Assembly (NCBI RefSeq): GCF_023159225.1
Contig: NC_063174.1
Coordinates: 39,653,691-39,717,690 of the forward strand
DNA length: 64,000 nucleotides
Origin: Perognathus longimembris pacificus
Taxonomy: Eukaryota > Chordata > Mammalia > Rodentia > Heteromyidae
Direction of reading: 5' to 3'
This document shows, in pieces, positions 1-13,758 of the stretch. The notes under the pieces were generated by a model that was given only the letters and a program-made list of their open reading frames with translations, was not told the DNA's origin and searched no databases. How positions within the stretch are numbered: the first letter of the stretch is position 1; each line of letters starts with the position of its first letter. Position numbers and translations under genes: made by a program.

Positions 1-1747
1 GAAATACTCCTCCATGATTGTGTCTCTTGACACACGGGGCAAGTGAGGCTTACTGAGGCTCCCTGCCTCCCCTGCCCTCCATCACCCCCCACTCAGACCC
101 ATTCCTGCTTTTCCCAGACCCCAATGTGCCACTCAGTCAACTGAAAATCAAATTCCTCTGAGGCAGAAAAGCACAGCTGTGTGTTTACAGCCTCTGATTC
201 AGATCCAAATCCTGTCCCTGGCAGTCTCCTGGCAAGGAAGGCTGGGGGCAAGCTGTGTGGGTGTGCCAGGCAGAGATCTATTTTGGGAGGTGACCTGCAG
301 CCCTGTGCCATCACATTGCCTCCTCCCCACCCCCTCTCAGGAAACACACCCTTCTAGAAGGAGCTCTCCCTTTAACCGTGGCTGATGGGTAGTGGCATTT
401 CAGTCTGCTCTTTGTCACTTGTGCAGTCAGATTCTGGCACCTGTCCCCCTGCAGCCCCACGGGAACCACGTGGTCTTGCATCTGTCCAGTGAGATCGCAG
501 AGGTTGAAGGTGAATGAAGGCCCAGTGCAGGAGAAACAGCAGGAAAGGCAACCACTCAGGACACCCATCTCTGCAGAGGACAAAACCCACCCCAGAGCTG
601 CCAAGGGAGCAGGGGCACCACAAAAGAATGACAAAAGGAGATGCCACCATGTAGTTGCAGGCTTTGTAAAAGCAGGTCCTGGAAAAAGGGACCACACTGT
701 CAATGCCAAGGGCAAGGAGAAAAGACCTAACTCTGCCTATTGTCCGAACTGAAGAATTGAAAGAGAAATCAGAAAGCTCAAAGTCAAAGGACCTGAAAGG
801 CTAAAAAGAAAGACTCTCATGGAGTTGCCTATAAATGACTTCCCGGGATGCTTCCCTTTGTTAAAGCAGCTAATGAGTCTTAGGAAAGCCTAGCAGTCTG
901 GACGGCGCATGGGTATATCCAAACCGTGCTGCTCTGTGGCCTATTGACTCAATGGGACGCTGAGCTGAGGGAAGTGGCACTTCTTGTGTTGTGATATCTT
1001 CCAGAAAGCCAAGGAGAGACAGGCTTGTGGGAATTTGCTCAGTGGCTCCTTAGTGGGTGAAAAAGTGAGAGGGGACTGGGGAAGGAGCCCAGCAACAGTG
1101 GATCCCAAATAGTGTGGTTCTTCCAGACTCTAATCATGATCAAATCCTTACAGAATTGGCTTCATTGGCGTCACATCTGGCAAGAGCTTTCCATACCCCC
1201 TTGCCTTCCTTACTATAGGAAGTGACCCTAACAACTGTATTCCTTGTTCTTAAAAATATGTTTAGCACAATAAATATTCCTGAAGCATATATAAGTAAAG
1301 CAAGTGCACTCACAGTGCTGAGTGGCTAGTGAGAGAGGGGAATAATCAGTCTATGTCCATCAGAAAGGTAAACTAATGGGTACACAGGGGCCCACAGCCA
1401 TGACCCTGCCCTTTCCAACACCCTTGATCAGTGACTTGAGTGACAATAAAAACAGACCAACCATATTCCAAGGTCTGTGGATCTTGGAAGGTGTTGCTCA
1501 TTTGGTAGATGATGGAATTGTATTCAGAAAGTAGCTCTTTTCAGCTAGATGGTGGGTCCAAGAACAGCTAGATAAAAGTTAGCCAGATGACAAGTATTTA
1601 TTTGAAATAAATTTCATACTTCAGGATAGTTATTTGTAGCTTGAGCTATCATTTAAGTTTTTTGTTTTTTAATTGAGCTATGGTTTACTTCAAGAGTAAT
1701 GTCCACAAAAGCAGAATGTAAACAAACACTTTCTTAAAGAGATTCCT
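1..1747. other. Unique sequence, nothing recognised
   Basis: Non-repetitive, CpG-poor sequence. Short open frames exist on both strands (134 codons at most) but none has a recognisable motif, a clear splice boundary or codon-like composition. No RNA gene or repeat was recognised. Confidence 0.5.
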
Positions 1748-1749
1748 AC

Positions 1750-1990
1750 TTTTAGCCAGACACTGATTGCTCATACATGTAATCCTATCTACTCAGGAGG
1801 ATCTAAGGATTGCAGTTCAAAGTCAGCCTGGCCAGACAAATCCAAAAGACTCTTATCTCCAATTAACCGGAAAAATAAGCTAAAAATAGAGATGGCTCAA
1901 GTGCTACAGCACCAGCCTTGAGCAAAAAAAGCCAAGTAAGAATTCGAGGCCCTGAGCTCAGGCCTCATTATTAGCACAAAAATAAAGAGA
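1750..1990 (+). repeat. Composite SINE (B1-like arm + ID-like arm), diverged
   Basis: The left arm has the 7SL/B1-like landmarks 'tgtaatcctatctactcagg' and 'gttcaaagtcagcctgg', followed by 'ctcttatctccaattaacc'. The right arm carries the ID-like 'gatggctcaagtgctacagc' and 'gccctgag'. An A-rich tail ends the copy. The same order of blocks recurs in many other copies in this window. This copy is old, judging from its many mismatches. Confidence 0.85.
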
Positions 1991-4600
1991 CAAATTTAGA
2001 GGATGTTAACCAAAGTGAGAATGATCTAGGAAGAGACACACATGTTCCATTGCTTTGCCTGCTTGAGGCTACATATGAATCTTGACTCTCAGCTCCAATA
2101 TCTTACCTAAGATTTTTCACAAGCTGAAGAAAATTTAGAAGAGAATAACTGGAGTGAGGAATCATCTATGGAGGCCATAGCAGAAGAGACTAGAGATCAA
2201 ATATACTTGATGTCCATCACCAGCTCTATCTCCATTTGTCTTTTAGAATAATGAATTCTAGATTGCTCCAGAGAGCAAAGCTAGAGCAAAGCTAGAGCAA
2301 AGGGATGGGAGATTTGGGAAAGGTCACTCAACCAAAGAATATTCTGGCAGCAGTCACTACCCAGAGGTAGAATCTGGAACCTCAAGAAGCAATGAGTTCC
2401 AGGGCTTAAGACTTAGGAGCTAAATTCCCTCATCTCTTCCCACCGGAGTTCTATGCGGCATTAAATGTTTTAAATGGATCTTTACTGTATTTTCACTCAG
2501 TGGCTTATAAATAAGTTGTGGGAAAGGAGAGTGGATCATATGAAGGGATTTTGCTGAGGTTGGAGGCGGGGAGAGATACAGAGAATCACATTAGACTCTG
2601 TCTTGAGGGAGAAAGAGCCAGACAATGTCATACTGGAAGCAAAGGAAGTGAAACTGTCAAGAAATGGAATTACCACCCTTCACATGTCATCTATGCATTT
2701 CTCTCTCACTCGCTCGCTCTCACTCTCGTTCTCTCTGTCACTATTTACTGCTGCTGCAGCTAAGTCCTGAGCAACAGGGCTGTTTCCCCTGAATGCTTCA
2801 AGAAGAGGTCAGTGAGTGGAGGGCACAGTCACCTGCCAGGGCACAGGTGTCCATGAACATAGGATGCCCTAGTCCTGGACTGGAGGAAGCCTGGCTTGCC
2901 ATAGTTCCTATTCAGAGAGATGCTGTTTGGAAAGCAGACAAGATGACAAAGCAATGCCACTTCCAGAGAGAATCCAAGTGGACAAGCTGACAGCACATTG
3001 CTAGGCCATGAACAGAACATGCCCCCAGAGGCCTCCAACTCTAGAGGAACTGCCCACCCTGCTGTCCCCTCCGCACTGGCCCCTGCCTTAGGGAGTCATG
3101 TTAGAGCCAGCTCTGGGGAAGAGAAGGAAGATCTTTCACATCACATTCTGTTCAGCCATCCTCCAAACCAACCTGATCACAGATGACACTCCCTCCTCTC
3201 TTAGGCTTCACCAGGGTTGCTTTCAACTCTCCTGGGATTGTATAATTATGGTGATTACAGCTTATGGCTTTTTCCCCCTCTCTTCATCGTTTGCTTTCAA
3301 ATTCGTTGAGGCCTCTCATTAAACACAGTGATCCTAGTGAAGTCAGCAAAGTTTTCGTAAGACATTTTTAGTAAGGCAAAGTCAAGGGTTACTGTGTGCT
3401 CTCAGACATTACTTTAAAAACTCATCAGATGCAGTTGGCCTGTCAGTCTGGTTCTGAGGTTGGAGGGAAATAAAATATAGATACCCGAGGACTTATTCAC
3501 ATGGGTAGAGACCATTCTGCACCACATCTCTGGCCTTTTTCTCCTGCACCAAGATCACAGTGCATGGGACCCATTGTTTAATGGAACAGATAGTCAAGTA
3601 AAGGCAGACAGCATGGTCTTCATATCACAGCAGATTCTATAGAGAGAACAAAGAGGGAACACTCCCTACAAGAAGCAACTCAACCTTGTAATCTACAGCA
3701 AGAGTTATAGGCAAGGATTTTGTTCCCAATGATACTGAAAGGTTTCAGGTCATGCATAATTCTAAATATGTAAAGGAGTCAACCACAGGCATATGTGGAT
3801 GATCAAAATCCAGTGGTTCTATACTTGATGGAGAGTTACCTAGGTGCCAGTATAACTTCAAACCCCGGTGTGTTTTCTAGCACTCAGTCATGCTTTTCTC
3901 GAATCATTCTCTAGGTCCCTAGGACATCACAAGAAGACAACCAGGAAGGAGTATAGGGTGGGTTGTAGGTAGCAGAGCCACTACTGACTTGTCTTTCAGC
4001 AGCTTCATCCAGGTTTCTCTTCATGTCCATATTCCCTAGGGATTACAGACATGCTTGCACAGTGAGGTACACCTCACTCCAGCCAGTGTGTGTCTTTGTG
4101 AACCTCTTTGTGGCTGGCAGCCCTTCCTGAGCCATCTAGACTATTCCTTCTAGCCAGTAACCTGCTCCTTATGTCTCCAATGAGAAAGGAGCTGGGTGGT
4201 CACTAAGCTGCACCAACTGTCAAAAGGGAAATGTCAAAAATCTGGCTGTGACACACCAACCAGAAATGCAGGTGAGGTAAGCTAAGTTCCAAGCAGGTGG
4301 CTCCCATGCGATTCCCATTTGCTTGTCCATGTGATATTAGTAAGAGGCCTTGCACATGCCTGATGGGCAGAACAAATCCTGATGGGCCTACATTGACACC
4401 CCACAGGACACGGCAGCAAAGGGTATAATGACAATAGCTGTCATTGCTTGGGAGTCCATGGTGTGGCACTGTGGCATGCGGGTGTGGCCTGAGGTGGACT
4501 TTGCTTCTACTCAAGCTCTACTGTTTATTTATGTATGACACAAGCAGCTCCTCTAGTCCTTGGTTCCTCATTCCTAAGAGCAAGATAAGATTAAGTGAGA
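1991..4600. other. Unique sequence with one short tandem repeat
   Basis: No gene or interspersed repeat was recognised with confidence. A three-copy 11-mer lies near 2272-2304 and is listed separately. A 'ggattacagacatgcttg' string near 4039 is faintly B1-like but too short to call. Confidence 0.4.
2272..2304. repeat. Three-copy 11-bp tandem repeat
   Basis: The unit AGAGCAAAGCT is repeated three times head to tail, the last copy ending in GG instead of CT. It is a small local slippage product. Confidence 0.8.
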
Positions 4601-4661
4601 ATATATATACATATGTGTGTGTATATATACTACATACATATATATTATATATATATATATT
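4601..4661. repeat. AT/TATA-rich alternating microsatellite
   Basis: Imperfect array of AT, ACAT and GTGT units. It is self-complementary and could extrude as a hairpin. Confidence 0.85.
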
Positions 4662-5599
4662 TGATTGGCATACTGTTTGCAATGTATGGACTCCATAAGT
4701 ATAATTCCTAGTACTATTTTCACAATTATATTGTTTCTTGCAACCCATGCTTAGCTCTCTGCTTATTACCATATTTAGTTTCCAACCATTCTGCCAGGTA
4801 AGTGCCATTGTATTTGTTTTACATATGGCAGGGATAAGGAGGGAAGTGGGAAACTTCTATGATAATATGTGCCATGCACATTTATTACAATGGGCAGCAT
4901 ATGACAGCTATTATTGCTGTCTATTTTAACTCAGAGAACTGGTTTCTCTGCTTTCCTGGTGGAGGGAGGGATAATGGGTACCCCACAGGTCAGCTTATGC
5001 TAGGTACCTGATCACTCCTGGCCTCTACATACTCCCCAGGAAGCCGTGGGAACTGCTAGTCTTGTCAGTCTGGATGGAGCTGAAGAGCCACTGTTAAAAT
5101 GTTGCCTACATTGCCAGAACCTGGCATTTAGCCTCCTACTGAGGTTCAGGACCCTAAGGACCAGGCCGGAAATGGTTCTACCCAGGAGATGTTCAGTCCC
5201 TCCATGTGTAGCTGTATGTATAATGGAGCCTCATTCCTAGGAACACTCAACATCTAGGCTACCTGCATGTTGTAGCTCCCCTAAGCAATACAACCTCACC
5301 AAGTCCAGTGGCTCCATCTGCCAGATAAACAGAGGTTTCTATTTTTTAACTACTTATTACACGGCAAGGTTGTTGAAGGTGCTAGCAGCAAGTGGCAGAG
5401 GATGCTTTGAAATCTCTCCGTAAACCAGACCCCTGGGGCATAGGCTTCTCTTGCTTGTAGCATTGATAGAAACAGAAATGGCGAGGCCGTTTCCATGAAT
5501 GCAAATTGTTTGTTTGGGAGAATTCAGTTTGATGTGTATACTTTAAGGCAAATGCTCTAAGTTCGTAGTCCTCATCAGATTGGCATTGTAGGAACTGAT

Positions 5600-5830
5600 G
5601 TGATACGACAGCCAGCCACGTGGCTGCTTGCATACCTTGCACGAGATGCTTGTGTCTATGTGTGCTGTATGGGCATGCACCTAAGGGTGCATACACATAG
5701 GTGTGTATATACCCAGGTGCCCATGCCACCCACATGCTTCACGCCTGGATGTTCAGTGCATGGTGCTAATGTCACCAGATGCTGCAGACCTGCATGTACC
5801 TCTGTGCATGGATCGCATGTCCCCTGAGCT
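5600..5830. other. CATG/CACC-rich stretch with inverted repeats
   Basis: Short motifs such as 'gggcatgcacc', 'gggtgcatac', 'aggtgtgtat' and 'ggtgcccatgcc' recur on both strands, so the stretch can fold back on itself. No family was assigned. Confidence 0.35.
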
Positions 5831-5865
5831 GTGTGCGTTTTCCGGGCAGGGGCGCCTCTAAAGCC

Positions 5866-8165
5866 ACAGGTCTTCATGGTTTCAGCTGGATAAGTTATTC
5901 TTCACTTCCCTTCCCCCAAACACAATTGCCTAGTGCTGCTGGCGCAGAGTCAGAATGGCCGCTGCATTTCACCCCCGAGGTGGCTTCCTTCCAGCAGTGG
6001 GTGAGTGATCCCGGCGTCTGCACACTCTCTAACCTTGGGGATCCTGCTGCATTACTAGAAGGTGCTCCGAACTCCATCAGAGATGGTCTGCCTGTCTAGA
6101 ATCTCAGCTCTGCCCACTACTCCTGTTCTGGCCCCATGGAAGACCACTAACATCTTTTTCTTCACATCTCTGTGTTTTTCCTGCTCATTTTTGTATCCTA
6201 TTAGTTATTTCTTCTTAAGAAGCTTTGAGGTCCAGATTTGAGACTGAAATGAGTCCCTTGTCCTAGAGGCAATACACAAATGCCATCGGAAGGTAGTAGA
6301 ATGAGTCAGAAACGCCTATTTCCTTCGAAGACATTTTAAAATCCAAATAACAGTATCCTTAGGTTTCCTCTTCCTGTTAAGGATTCCATAACCTTTCCTC
6401 CATGGGCCAAGGGAAAAGTCCTGTCAAGTTTCACATTTCTACATACTAGACCACCAGAAGAGAAGGAAGCTGGGAAAACGCCTATCCACAGTCCCATGGG
6501 AGCCCACAGCATCTGACAACATGTGAAAAGGCTCCCGGGAGCAGGGGAGTAGGAAGGTTCTCTCTGACTGGGAATTCTAGCGACCTAGGCTTCTGTCCAG
6601 GCAATTCTTGAAAACATTGCTTCCCCACCTGTAGCCTGCTAAGTTCCTGGAGGATGGGAAGAAAGGGAATAAGACACCCTCTTCACAATGCACCCAAATG
6701 CACATGGACATTTCACTGAGTGTTGTGCCTTTGGGGAGGTAGGGACAGTAGACAGGTCAACAAGTTGTCTTCGAGCCTCTGCCTGGGAAGCTGGCTTAAT
6801 CAGGATCCCCAACAAAGGTACATTTTTGCAGGAAATAGGTGCCCTTAGGGAGATGAGGTGAGGTCCCCAGGAGAATTCCCCTGCTGCCAAACAAGCGGCT
6901 TCATCTTTTGCTATTTTGTTCATGATATTGAATCACTAAACTTTAGTTGCACACCTCCCCCCCCCCCCCCCCGTAGTCAAGGGTTACTTGAACTTCCTAC
7001 TGGGAGGGCGGGGAAGTACATTGAGCTGTGGCCAGTGGCAACATAGTCACATCCCTGATTCCTTGAACCTTGTGGCCTTTGCTTAATTTGAAGTAAAGCA
7101 GAGCTTAGATGCCCAAGTATATTTGAAGAGGAAAAAGAAAGAAGAGGCAGGCATCGTGTGAGCCCCAGGCAGACATGCAATTGAGTGGCTTCGTGTGTAG
7201 AATCCTCTTTCATAGATACTCCACTCCTGAGGCCACCAAGAAGTTCCAGCCCCAAGTGTAGGAAGAGCACCAGAGTTGTTCAGTTGGAGGAGAGGTAGAT
7301 GAAGTCAGAGATCCATTAGGAAAAAAGAGGGGCATTTCCACTCTAAGGGGATTCAGAGCAGCAAGGGAAATGGAAATGCACAACTTGGAAAAGAGGCTGG
7401 GCATTTGTGCCTGGGCATTCTGCCACCAATGTAGGGCTCAGCTGCTGAGCCCTCGTCACTCCCAACAGCCCTGCCTGCTTCCAGGTTTGTCCTTGCACAG
7501 CTGGAGGGTGACTATGAACAGCTCTCCCACCTCTCACCAGAAACGACAACCCAAAACTATGGACTCAGCAGTGAGCCCAAGAGATGAGGCTGAGCAGGAC
7601 AAAGCCCAAAGTCCAGGCACACAAACCCACAGAGAACTTCCCCAGCCTGTTGGACCAAATTGATCTACAAATCACTTGCAGTGGGATGGGTTCTAACTGG
7701 AGCAAGGCCACTCTGCCTGGCCCATGTTAAAAAGGTAAATGTCCCGCCTGTTTCCATTCTCCCTGAGACAGTCTCTGGAGGAGACTGCAGAGGCACTGAC
7801 ACTGGTAACACAGGATCCCACATAGAATGGTGGCTTCACATGGCCTGTCCAGCAACCACTGCTGTAAATTTGTATGTACCAACCCATGGTCACCAGAACT
7901 CTAGCACAGTGCATAACTAAGCTTGTTATCCAGAAAAGGGACATTCCCTATCATAGCATTCCCTAGTGGGACAAGGCAAAAAGGCCCTGAGCAGGGCAGA
8001 AATTGCCTAACATGGCCTCAAAGACTTAAGTTTCTTTTTCAGGCATGTAGAGAAAAAAATCATCATTCACTGCTTGGAGCACCAAAGCAGAGTAGGTGGG
8101 GATGGAGGAGTCCCTAATCTCTCCGAGTTTCCATTTGCCTGGACAATCACAGCCATGAGAAGAAG
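5866..8165. other. Unique sequence, nothing recognised
   Basis: No gene or confident repeat apart from a short poly-C run. Short open frames have no recognisable motifs. Confidence 0.4.
6957..6972. repeat. Poly-C homopolymer (16 nt)
   Basis: An uninterrupted run of C. Similar runs occur near 18486, 21539, 49100 and 60564, so these tracts recur across the window. Confidence 0.95.
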
Positions 8166-8169
8166 CCAG

Positions 8170-8290
8170 CTAGTTCCACTGATCAGCTGCCTGCTCTCAG
8201 GCAAGTTACTTCAGCTCTGATCTGAAACCATCTTCTTATCCATTAGAAGAGGTGAAAAGAATGTCCCACTAGTAAGGATGACGTACATTT
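8170..8290 (-). repeat. MIR fossil
   Basis: 'caggcaagttacttcagctc' followed by 'ccatcttcttatccattaga' matches the reverse complement of the MIR core, which runs 'gcaagtcacttaacctctc ... tcctcatctgtaaaatg'. It is heavily diverged. Confidence 0.5.
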
Positions 8291-8299
8291 CTGCAAGTG

Positions 8300-11200
8300 T
8301 TTGCCATGTCTAGTGACTGGTACACCCCAGCTGCTCAGGGGTCCTCTGATGATGAAACCCCTCCCAGCTCTGCCACTATCAAGGCCTGGACAACTGGAAG
8401 AGGAGAACATTTGCAAAGGGAGGTACAGGAGATCAGGATGCCACTTGGTTGGGGAGGATAAGCAATTCAAGGAGGAAGGCCATGGGTGATCAGGAGATAG
8501 GTTGGTCCTCCCTTCTACACTCAGCCAGAGAAGATGGCTGCTGACTCAGCCCTTCAAAACTAAAAACATTTGAATAATTTTGTGTTTTTGTAAAATCACT
8601 GGTAGGTAGACTAAGGTATATAACCCTTCAAAGAAGGACGCCAGTGCTATTTTCTAGAAATTGTTTTCAGGTACTCTGACTGCTGGGTTGATTCCATATT
8701 CCCACAGTTCCAATGACAAAACTTGGATGTAGATACCATTCGAAAGATGATGATGGGTAGTTGCCAAAAATCTCATGATTTCTACATTGATCCTTATCCT
8801 CTTTATTTTTTAAACAGATTTAGATTTAAACCTATATGAGTATATATTAATTTTTAGCCCATGATTTTTTTTGTTATTAGAGTTTCACTTATCATCTGAT
8901 TGTTTTTAAATGAGTATTGTCTTAAGTTTGTGGTACGTCTTCTTATTAAAAAAAGAAAAAACCAACATGTGAATAAAGAGAATATTTTAAAACCAAATAA
9001 AATGCCCTCAGTTCCTGAGAGAGATCAGAAAGTTTGGTCAGGCTCTGAGGAGGAATACAGACCAGGAATGCATTTTGCCCATTCAGCTCCTGCCCCCAGT
9101 TCCCCACCAAAGGTGAGAGCCAGAAATAGTCTCTCTTCCTTCTCAAGCAGTCCTTGTTTGGCTCTGCTACAGATTAGTGCTGTATAGTCTTTATCTCAGC
9201 CCGTTACCTGGGTTTCCCCTCTCATGAGAGGAAGCATTCAATTTATCCAAAGGCAAAGATGGGACCTAGAAACTGAAAAACAATAAGGAGTGGGAGATGT
9301 AACTGCTAGAATGAGCCCCACCCCCCAATCTTGGTCTCTTTAAGGGCCAATTATGTAGGGTGAAATGCACAAATCTGAAGTAGATAGTGCAACCAATTTG
9401 ACCAACATAAACACCTGTGTAAGCTACCCCCACACCTCTAGAAAGTTCCCTCATGCTCCTCCCCAAACTATTCCCATCCCTCTTCCCCAGAGGCAACCAC
9501 AGTTAATTTCTATCTCCATAGAAGCCTAGAATTGGACTTCGTGCCCTCCAGACAGGATCTTTTATCTTTGGGCTATCTGGGAAAATTAGAAAGAAAATCC
9601 CAGCTCAAATATCTTGAGTCCCTTGGGGTTCTCCCTGAGTCCCTAGCACTTGGCTTGGCTGTCCTCAGAGTCCCACCCCCACCCCAGGGCTCATTTCAGA
9701 GCCACAGCCTTCCTCTCATAGCATCAGTCTCCCAGGTAAGTAAGTAGCAAAGCTCTCGGTCACCCAGATTTTGTGCATGCTTGGTTGATCAATAGCTGGA
9801 AGTGCAATGCACAGACCCACGGCATGTCCAACAGCATGTTGACTTCTCCTAAAGCACCGCACAAAAGGAAGCAATTCCTTTTGTGTGTTTCCTTCCAGAA
9901 ACAAAGGATTCCATCAGCACCTTCTTCCGGGCTTCTAGTCATCAAGATGACCTCAGAGTTGGAAGTGATCAGTCAGAGTGGAGGGTGGGAATTGGATGTG
10001 TGGGTGGGTGTGATCCCAGCACCCAGTCCTTGGCCCATGAAATGGAAGGATCTCAACTCCTAATGGATTACATGTGGCCAAATGTCTTGGAGGTGAAAAG
10101 TGCTTTGTCTGTATGCAAAGCTTTGGTGTCTGGAATGCACCTTCTCCAGCTCAGTTTCTTAATCACGGTATATTTTTCCACTTGGACAAAGGCTGCCTGC
10201 TAGTAGCATTTTCAACTACCTCAGCTGCTTCACTGAGCTATGCCAAGGCCTCGGGCTGAGCTGGCTTCTGTTCCTTGGCACTTTGGTCTGTTCCCAACTG
10301 ACCAGCAACTGAGGAACATCACACATTTGCATGCTGGGGACAGGGGCGGGGAGAAGAAAAGAAAAGAAAAAACAACCCTATAACAAGGCAAGTGCCAAGC
10401 ACAGGTGGGATGACCACTCCCCTTACTGGGGGCTTCCTTCCATATCATCAAACTGGAGCCAGGGATGGCAGGAGAAAGGAAGAGAGGATGCAGGTGGGAA
10501 CTCTCTTGTCTCCGGGCAAGAGAGCTGTCTGCAAGCCTGTGGGGCATATCCTTTGGGGCAGCTCATCTCTAAGCACAAGTTGTATCTGCTCTGAGAGTTC
10601 ACTTTGATCCCTGAGCGCTGCGGGAGCCTCAGCTCTTCACAAGGCAGGCTGCTGCTGAGCCAGTGGGATTGCAGGATCTCTTCCCCAAAGCCCTAGGCCA
10701 GGCATCTAGCCATGCCTGTGTCCTGCATGATTAAACGTCTTCCAGCCCAGCCCTCCCTCGCTCACCCAGGAGGTCATGGTGTAGCAGTTGGATTGCAGCT
10801 GGGTTGAGCTGCTTCCACAGCCATCCTGAACCCCCATGACCTCCATCTTTAGCAGCAGAACTGGCATTTGGTAAATGTATGAGCTCAGCAGTGGGGTAAA
10901 GGATTTTTTTTTTCCTTTTAAGCCAAGAACACCACCTGGAAGGTCATGAGGTTGAGAAGGATCCCAGGAGTAGCCCCCAGGCTGGTCAGCTGCTTTCTCC
11001 TGCCCTGAAGTCCCAGACAATGAAAAAGCAATGGGGAGAAAGTGGGGTAGGAGCAGGCATGTGCAGGCTGGCCCCCCGGTCTGTGGAGTCAGAGCTGGGA
11101 GGCTGAGGGCTAGGGCTCCGCAGGAGGAGATTAATTAGCTAGTCCAAGCCGAGCCTGGTTTTTCTTCTTCTTCTATAGAGCTGGGAGGGGCTGAAGGTGG

Positions 11201-11700
11201 AGATGCCTTAGGGCCAAATTCACCTAGAACAATCCTCCAAAAATAAAATCTCCAATGTCCCTCACCCTTCCACTATTCTACAGCCAAAATGACTTCACTA
11301 ATGAGGAGGAAGCTATAATGAGGATTTGGTCAATGGTATACCCCTCCTTCTTTGTCTCTGGGCTTTTAACATATACCTTGACAACTGACTCTTACTCAGG
11401 TCCTGTGATTTTTTTCCATATCTGCTAAGTAAAATTTTTTTTCCATACCTACTAAGTTGCCTCATATAGCAACCAGAATATAGATATTTGGGTACACAAT
11501 GTGTAATGTGTGGCCCTGGTGGGGAAGGAGTAGAAGGAAAGGGAGGAGCTAGTTTTAGATATATAACGACTATAGCAACAGGCAGTGCCCAAGATACAAG
11601 CATGATTCTTTTGTGCCTTTCATGGAAGCAGGAGTAGACATGAGCGAGAGAGGAGAGGAAACTCACAGAAGATTCCTAGACTCATATTGTTCTAGAAACC
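8300..11700. other. Unique sequence, nothing recognised with confidence
   Basis: No confident repeat. At 9733-9742 there is a near-perfect splice-donor string (CCCAG followed by GTAAGT), but no convincing exon precedes it. A TTAATTAGCTAG string lies near 11130. Open frames are short and unrecognised. Confidence 0.4.
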
Positions 11701-11713
11701 CCTCCATATAGAG

Positions 11714-11749
<36 letters not shown>

Positions 11750-11762
11750 AAACACACACACA

Positions 11763-11835
<73 letters not shown>
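11714..11835. repeat. Long CT/GA microsatellite with internal CA block
   Basis: (CT)n interrupted by a short (CA)n block and a few TTTCT variants. The long minus-strand frame rich in R-E repeats over it is a repeat artefact. Confidence 0.95.
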
Positions 11836-13690
11836 CCATGCTTCCTGCCTTCAGGCCTTCACTGAGAAGGCACAGTCCCAAATGGCCCAGTGAAATGACA
11901 AATGCTTCTCATTATAACCTAAGAAAAGACCCTTAGATGCTTGGTAGAGTGATAGCTAGGGGATTGAGGTAAAATCTAGGACTAGAGGGGGAGACTTGAA
12001 GGCTAGCTTCTGCCTTCTAAGAGCTAAGGCATCTACTATGATCTAAACAAAGGAGTTGGCCACCCTTTTCAGTAAGTCTCAAACACTGAAACAGGAACCG
12101 TCTAGGATTTTAAAAATAACTGATTTAAAAGTCTTAGTCTGGTATAACATACCTTGCTGCAGGCTAGGAGATTTGAAGATTCAGATAAGGTTGTTGGTGG
12201 GGAGATTTGTGTGTGTGTATGTATGTATTTTTAAAAAATGTAAGGGACTAAATGATAATGTTTTGGCTTACTAGTGAACTAGGAAATTGAAAGAAAGGAA
12301 AGAAGAAAGGGGGTAGATGTAGATTTTCCAAGAGCTCCTTAAAGCAATTCTTTTTCTAGATAAGCTCCATCCAGGTCATCAGAAACCTTAGCCAGACAGG
12401 TCGTAGCCCTCCATGGGAATCTAAGCCAAATGACACAATTGTCCTGCATCCAACTAAACCCAAGCCTGTGTTGCTCATTTATTAGATACTCTTTATCCAT
12501 CAATTCATCAATCACCGCGTTTATTGAGTACCCAAGCAAGGTTTACAAACCAGATCAATTTTTTTAATTACATCCAACTTACACACAGCCAAGCCTAGTA
12601 AACAAGAGGAGCCTCCACGCTCACTTGGAAATGAACGTGAGGAACCACAGACCCTTGCAATCACACTCCAATCCCCATAGTCCTTGTGGCAGGGAGATCA
12701 TCTGCTACCTCTACAGATGGCAATGGTGTCGCTGACCTGCTGTCAATAGCACGATGGCTTTGAGTGTTTTCCCAGACACAGTGATCAATGTGCTTGGGCC
12801 CTGCCACACTCTCCCCTAGACCCCTGCCCAATGATATGGATTTCTAAAAGGGTGAGCAAAAAATAGGTACAGCCTATTTCAAGGAAATAAGCAAAACCAC
12901 TCAGCCTCATGCATCTTCTCCCTCCCTTGTCTATTCTTGAATTCACTCCCAGATCAGATCAACTACCTCTCCAGGGTGTGTAGGTGACTGGAGTTGTGTA
13001 GGACCTCTGTGCCTCATGCCCCGGCCTCTTGGTCCTACTTATACTGGTTTTTAAGAATAGCTGTATTGATTGTAAGTACAGACATTGTAGACTTCCTAGC
13101 ATGGAGTCATCAAACTTGGCCTCTAAGTGCCACAGACCACAAGTCAAAAGCATAAGGAACTGTAGGAGTGCGCTTCTCTGGGGCCTCTAGAGACTCGGAG
13201 TCTCAACAAATTCCTCTACCACTCTCACGGATCCTGCAATGGTCACCAAAAGGATCCTATCAAGCAGGAATCACAGGTCTTCAGCATTCCCAAGACTGAC
13301 TAATAATCCCTTGGTGTCTAATCCCCCAGATCCTTAGTCATCCCTCTATTTGGGTCAACCTATCCTCCCTGACCTTAATAGTCCACAACCCACCTTTTCC
13401 TCCCTGACCCATGGAAAACCATGTTCAGGAACAGCCTACAGTATTAAGAGATGCTCTGAGGGTTTAAGTGTCTGGGTGTTGGTAAGTAAAAGTTCTATAC
13501 CTCAAAAAAAATTGCAGAAATACACTATCACTCCATAACATGGGGTGCAGGTCCTACAGACCTGGCTTCTCCAACAGTCCTCAATTAGTGTTTCTGCACC
13601 AAGAGGTCCTATGTCAAGATGGTCACCGGGTTGGTTGGTCATTTGGCCTTTTATGTTCCATGCAACAATTAATTCGCTTGTCTGGCTCTC
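11836..13690. other. Unique sequence, nothing recognised
   Basis: No gene. The string 'gcgtttattgagtaccc' near 12517 is weakly L2-like but too short to call. Confidence 0.4.
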
Positions 13691-13703
13691 TGTCTCTGTC
13701 CCT

Positions 13704-13732
13704 CTGTGTGTGTGTGTGTGTGTATGCATGTG
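13704..13732. repeat. TG microsatellite
   Basis: (TG)n of about ten units ending in TATGCATG. It lies just upstream of the candidate splice acceptor at 13757-13758 and forms part of its pyrimidine/TG-rich tract. Confidence 0.9.
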
Positions 13733-13758
13733 TGCTTCTGTCCTCTGTCTTTCTGCAG

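Noticed and set aside
9690..9747. Exon ending in a perfect splice donor (CCCAG|GTAAGT)
   Set aside because: No acceptor with an open, recognisable reading frame was found immediately upstream. An isolated donor match is expected by chance.
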